A stretch of 64,000 nt of DNA from an uncultured Desulfuromusa sp. (GTDB lineage: Bacteria > Desulfobacterota > Desulfuromonadia > Desulfuromonadales > Geopsychrobacteraceae), in NCBI RefSeq assembly GCF_963675815.1, contig NZ_OY776575.1, forward strand, positions 62,001 through 126,000, in the 5' to 3' direction. The translations under genes were made by a program, and so were the position numbers. Of this stretch, positions 61,731 to 64,000 are shown piece after piece. Each line of letters starts with the position of its first letter. Position 1 is the stretch's first letter. The notes under the pieces were generated by a model, which saw nothing but the letters and a program-made list of their open reading frames with translations, ran no database searches and was not told the DNA's origin.

Positions 61731-62792
61731 GTGAAAAAACGAGTTGTTGTCGCTATGAGTGGCGGTGTTGATTCATCTGTAACAGCGGCACTGTTGAAAG
61801 AGCAGGGCTATGAGGTCATTGGCCTGACAATGCATCATTGGGACACTTGTGCCAAAGAAACTGCAGATGAGGAGTGTCACTCTAATACTGCTGTTGCCAA
61901 TGCTCAAAAAATAGCTGAGACCTTACAGATCCCTTTTTATTCGGTTAATTTTGAAACCGACTTTCGCCGGCAAATCATAAACCGTTTTTGTTCTGATTAT
62001 TTGTCAGGGCGCACCCCGAACCCGTGTGCTGTTTGTAATAAAAAAATCAAGTTCGGTTTGCTTTTGGAAAAAGCCCTGGAACTTGGAGCAGACTTCCTTG
62101 CTACAGGACATTATGTCTCCCTTGCAGAAGCAGATGGCCAATTATTTATCCGCAAGGGGGCTGATAAAAACAAAGACCAGAGTTATTTTCTTTTTGCTCT
62201 TAACCAGCAACAACTGTCCCATTGCCTGTTCCCTTTAGGTGAATTAAACAAGTCTCAGGTCCGCCAACATGCTGCCCGGCTTGGTTTGCAGGTTTCCGAA
62301 AAGAGCGAGAGTCAGGACCTCTGTTTTATTCCTGATGGTGACTATGTCAGCTTTTTGGAACATGAACAGGGATTTTCAGCATTATGCGGTGATATCGTTC
62401 ACGTATCCGGAAAGGTTCTCGGCCAACATCAGGGGACATACCGCTATACTATCGGCCAACGAAAAGGGCTTGGAGTTGGTTGGAAAGAACCTCTTTATGT
62501 GATTGCTATTGATGCATCAAAACAACAGGTGATTGTTGGTGAAAAAGAGCATCTGAGCTGCACTGAAATGACTGTTGAACAGTGTTGCTGGAATATTCCG
62601 GAACCTGTGGAGGCATTTACGACAACATGTCGCATTCGTTATCGGCATACGGAGGTTCCCGTCACAGTTGAACCTCTTGATCATGCCCGGGTAAAAGTTA
62701 TTTTTGCATCCCCGCAGGATGGAGTGACTCCTGGACAGGCCGCTGTTTTCTATTCTGATGACCTGGTGACCGGTGGTGGTTGGATCCAATGA
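61731..62792 (+). CDS. mnmA: tRNA-specific 2-thiouridylase MnmA
   Basis: A 353-residue enzyme installing the 2-thio group on U34 of tRNA Lys, Glu and Gln, using sulfur relayed from the cysteine desulfurase. PP-loop ATP site AMSGGVDSS is at residues 7-15, the catalytic Cys pair is in NPCAVCNKKIKFG and the ESQDLCFIPDGDY loop, and a beta-barrel C-domain ends the protein. I chose GTG 61731 (AGGA upstream); an ATG at 61698 lies inside the terminator stem. Overlaps mtaB by four bases. Confidence 0.94.
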   Translation: MKKRVVVAMSGGVDSSVTAALLKEQGYEVIGLTMHHWDTCAKETADEECHSNTAVANAQKIAETLQIPFYSVNFETDFRRQIINRFCSDYLSGRTPNPCAVCNKKIKFGLLLEKALELGADFLATGHYVSLAEADGQLFIRKGADKNKDQSYFLFALNQQQLSHCLFPLGELNKSQVRQHAARLGLQVSEKSESQDLCFIPDGDYVSFLEHEQGFSALCGDIVHVSGKVLGQHQGTYRYTIGQRKGLGVGWKEPLYVIAIDASKQQVIVGEKEHLSCTEMTVEQCCWNIPEPVEAFTTTCRIRYRHTEVPVTVEPLDHARVKVIFASPQDGVTPGQAAVFYSDDLVTGGGWIQ

Positions 62793-64000
62793 GTTCATCA
62801 GTTGCTATTGTGACCCTGGGTTGTAAAACCAATCAGTTTGAATCTGCGGCCATGAGTGAGCAGTTGCAGCAGGCAGGATATCAACAGGTTGCTTTTGATG
62901 CCGGGGCTGACCTTGTTATTGTGAACACCTGTACGGTAACTGCTGCGACTGATGCACAGTCACGCAAATTGATTCGTCGCGCCAGACGTCTTAACTCTAA
63001 AGCAAGGATTGTAGTCACTGGGTGTTATGCCCAGATTGACCCGCAGAGTTTGAATCAACTCGCAGGGGTTTCGCTGGTGATCGGCAATAATGAAAAAGGT
63101 CAATTGCTGAAATATCTTGATGAAAATAAGAATTTGGGTGAAATCCAGGTTTCAGATATTCGTTCCCGCAATGTCATTGAACCGTTGAGTCTGACCGGTT
63201 TTGAACAGCGTAGTCGGGCTTTTGTCCAAATTCAGAATGGCTGTGACGCTTTCTGCTCTTACTGTATTATCCCCTATGCGCGTGGCCGCAGCCGATCCGT
63301 TGCAGTGCCGGAGGTTGTCAGTCAGGTAGAAAAACTTTCTGCCAACGGATATCCGGAAATAGTGTTGACCGGTATTCATATTGGTCAGTATGGGCAGGAT
63401 TTTGATTCCCCGACAGACCTGTTATTCCTGCTGCAAAAAATCGAACAATCGCAGTTTTCTGGCCGGTTGCGGTTAGGTTCAATCGAGCCGACGGAACTTT
63501 CAGAAGGGTTATATCGTTACATTCTCGGTTCAGACTGGATTTGCCCTCATTTTCACATCCCTTTACAGGCAGGGGATGATGATATTCTCAGGCGGATGAA
63601 TCGCCACTATTCCACTGCATTCTTTGCCGGGTTGCTGCAGCGCTTGCAGCAGATAAACCCGGAAGCTGCTATCGGACTGGATGTGATCACCGGTTTTCCC
63701 GGGGAAACCGACGCGCAGTTTAAAACCACCTGTCAGTTACTACGGCAGCTTCCGTTCAGTCATCTGCATGTTTTTCCATTCAGTAACCGTGCTGGAACCC
63801 CTGCCGCTAAGATGCCTGATCAGGTGACCGGAGCGGTTATAAAAGAGCGTGCCCAGGCGTTGCGACAGATTGGAACAGAAAAAAATCAGAAGTTTGCTGA
63901 GAAATTTATCGGCTCAAAGCAGGACATTATTATTGAGGGGGGCTGTGCTGATGATTTGCGGAAGGGATTGTCACGACATTATCTTCCAGTGTGGATCCCT
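62789..64000 (+). CDS. mtaB: tRNA (t6A37) methylthiotransferase MtaB, 3' end outside window
   Basis: The first 404 codons of a radical SAM methylthiotransferase that converts t6A37 to ms2t6A37. N-terminal cluster cysteines lie in LGCKTNQFE, VNTCTVTAATDAQ and VTGCYAQ; the radical SAM motif is CDAFCSYCIIP. NTCTVT and GCKTNQ mark the MtaB branch, distinct from MiaB at 39005. Start overlaps the mnmA stop (ATGA), so both tRNA-thiolation genes are coupled. The frame is open to the window edge; the C-terminal TRAM domain is incomplete. Confidence 0.94.
   Translation, partial: MSSSVAIVTLGCKTNQFESAAMSEQLQQAGYQQVAFDAGADLVIVNTCTVTAATDAQSRKLIRRARRLNSKARIVVTGCYAQIDPQSLNQLAGVSLVIGNNEKGQLLKYLDENKNLGEIQVSDIRSRNVIEPLSLTGFEQRSRAFVQIQNGCDAFCSYCIIPYARGRSRSVAVPEVVSQVEKLSANGYPEIVLTGIHIGQYGQDFDSPTDLLFLLQKIEQSQFSGRLRLGSIEPTELSEGLYRYILGSDWICPHFHIPLQAGDDDILRRMNRHYSTAFFAGLLQRLQQINPEAAIGLDVITGFPGETDAQFKTTCQLLRQLPFSHLHVFPFSNRAGTPAAKMPDQVTGAVIKERAQALRQIGTEKNQKFAEKFIGSKQDIIIEGGCADDLRKGLSRHYLPVWIP

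Overview
The window is a 64 kb piece of a bacterial chromosome of moderate to low GC content. The gene complement points to an anaerobic, Gram-negative, metal- or sulfur-respiring member of the former Deltaproteobacteria, most likely Desulfuromonadia. Pointers are a PxxKW cysteine-rich protein, HDOD-GGDEF proteins, rubredoxin beside a split methionine synthase, an oxygen-labile class I fumarase, an IscR/NifS/IscU set, LpxH and a complete Mla-type lipid transporter, which need an outer membrane, and a RAYT relic of a type common in that group. This assignment is inference from gene content.

Layout. 1-14.5 kb: housekeeping genes (sulfur-carrier protein, purB, patatin lipase, pfkA, a paired M16 protease, YihY, lpxH-like, glyoxalase I, TPR protein, YitT, CPA2 antiporter, PxxKW protein, OFA transporter). 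14.6-20.1 kb: YkgJ-like protein, phosphohexomutase and an Mla/Pqi lipid-transport operon. 20.2-25.4 kb: four co-directional signalling genes, two of them HDOD-GGDEF paralogues and one with an MshEN (c-di-GMP receptor type) domain. 25.6-30.4 kb: methionine synthase split into two genes, rubredoxin and a PAS/GAF protein. 30.5-35.1 kb: the most novel locus, a GntR regulator with a near-ideal operator, a Tat-exported metallo-beta-lactamase-fold enzyme, a 10-TM protein, two unknown soluble proteins and a monohaem cytochrome c, closed by a terminator. 35.2-37.1 kb: a divergent YeiE/YeiH-like pair linked to sulfite handling.

37.1-43.2 kb: AMMECR1 protein, TPR lipoprotein, miaB, PHP, M42 peptidase and cfa. 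43.25-45.9 kb is an accessory island: a decayed phosphomannomutase fragment, a tiny transcription unit with a 15-codon ORF, an HNH protein between 31-bp direct repeats, 34-bp tandem repeats and a truncated RAYT, abutting the 3' end of an intact phosphomannomutase. 47.5-58.5 kb: DEAD-box helicase, XRE regulator, a chemoreceptor with two extracytoplasmic CZB domains, a GGDEF-EAL protein, an RND exporter and fumarase. 58.8-64 kb: sulfur-trafficking genes cysE-iscR-nifS-iscU-mnmA-mtaB, running from cysteine synthesis through persulfide and Fe-S scaffold to tRNA thiolation; mtaB is cut by the window edge.

No rRNA, tRNA or CRISPR array was seen. Family assignments come from motif recognition; none was checked against a database.
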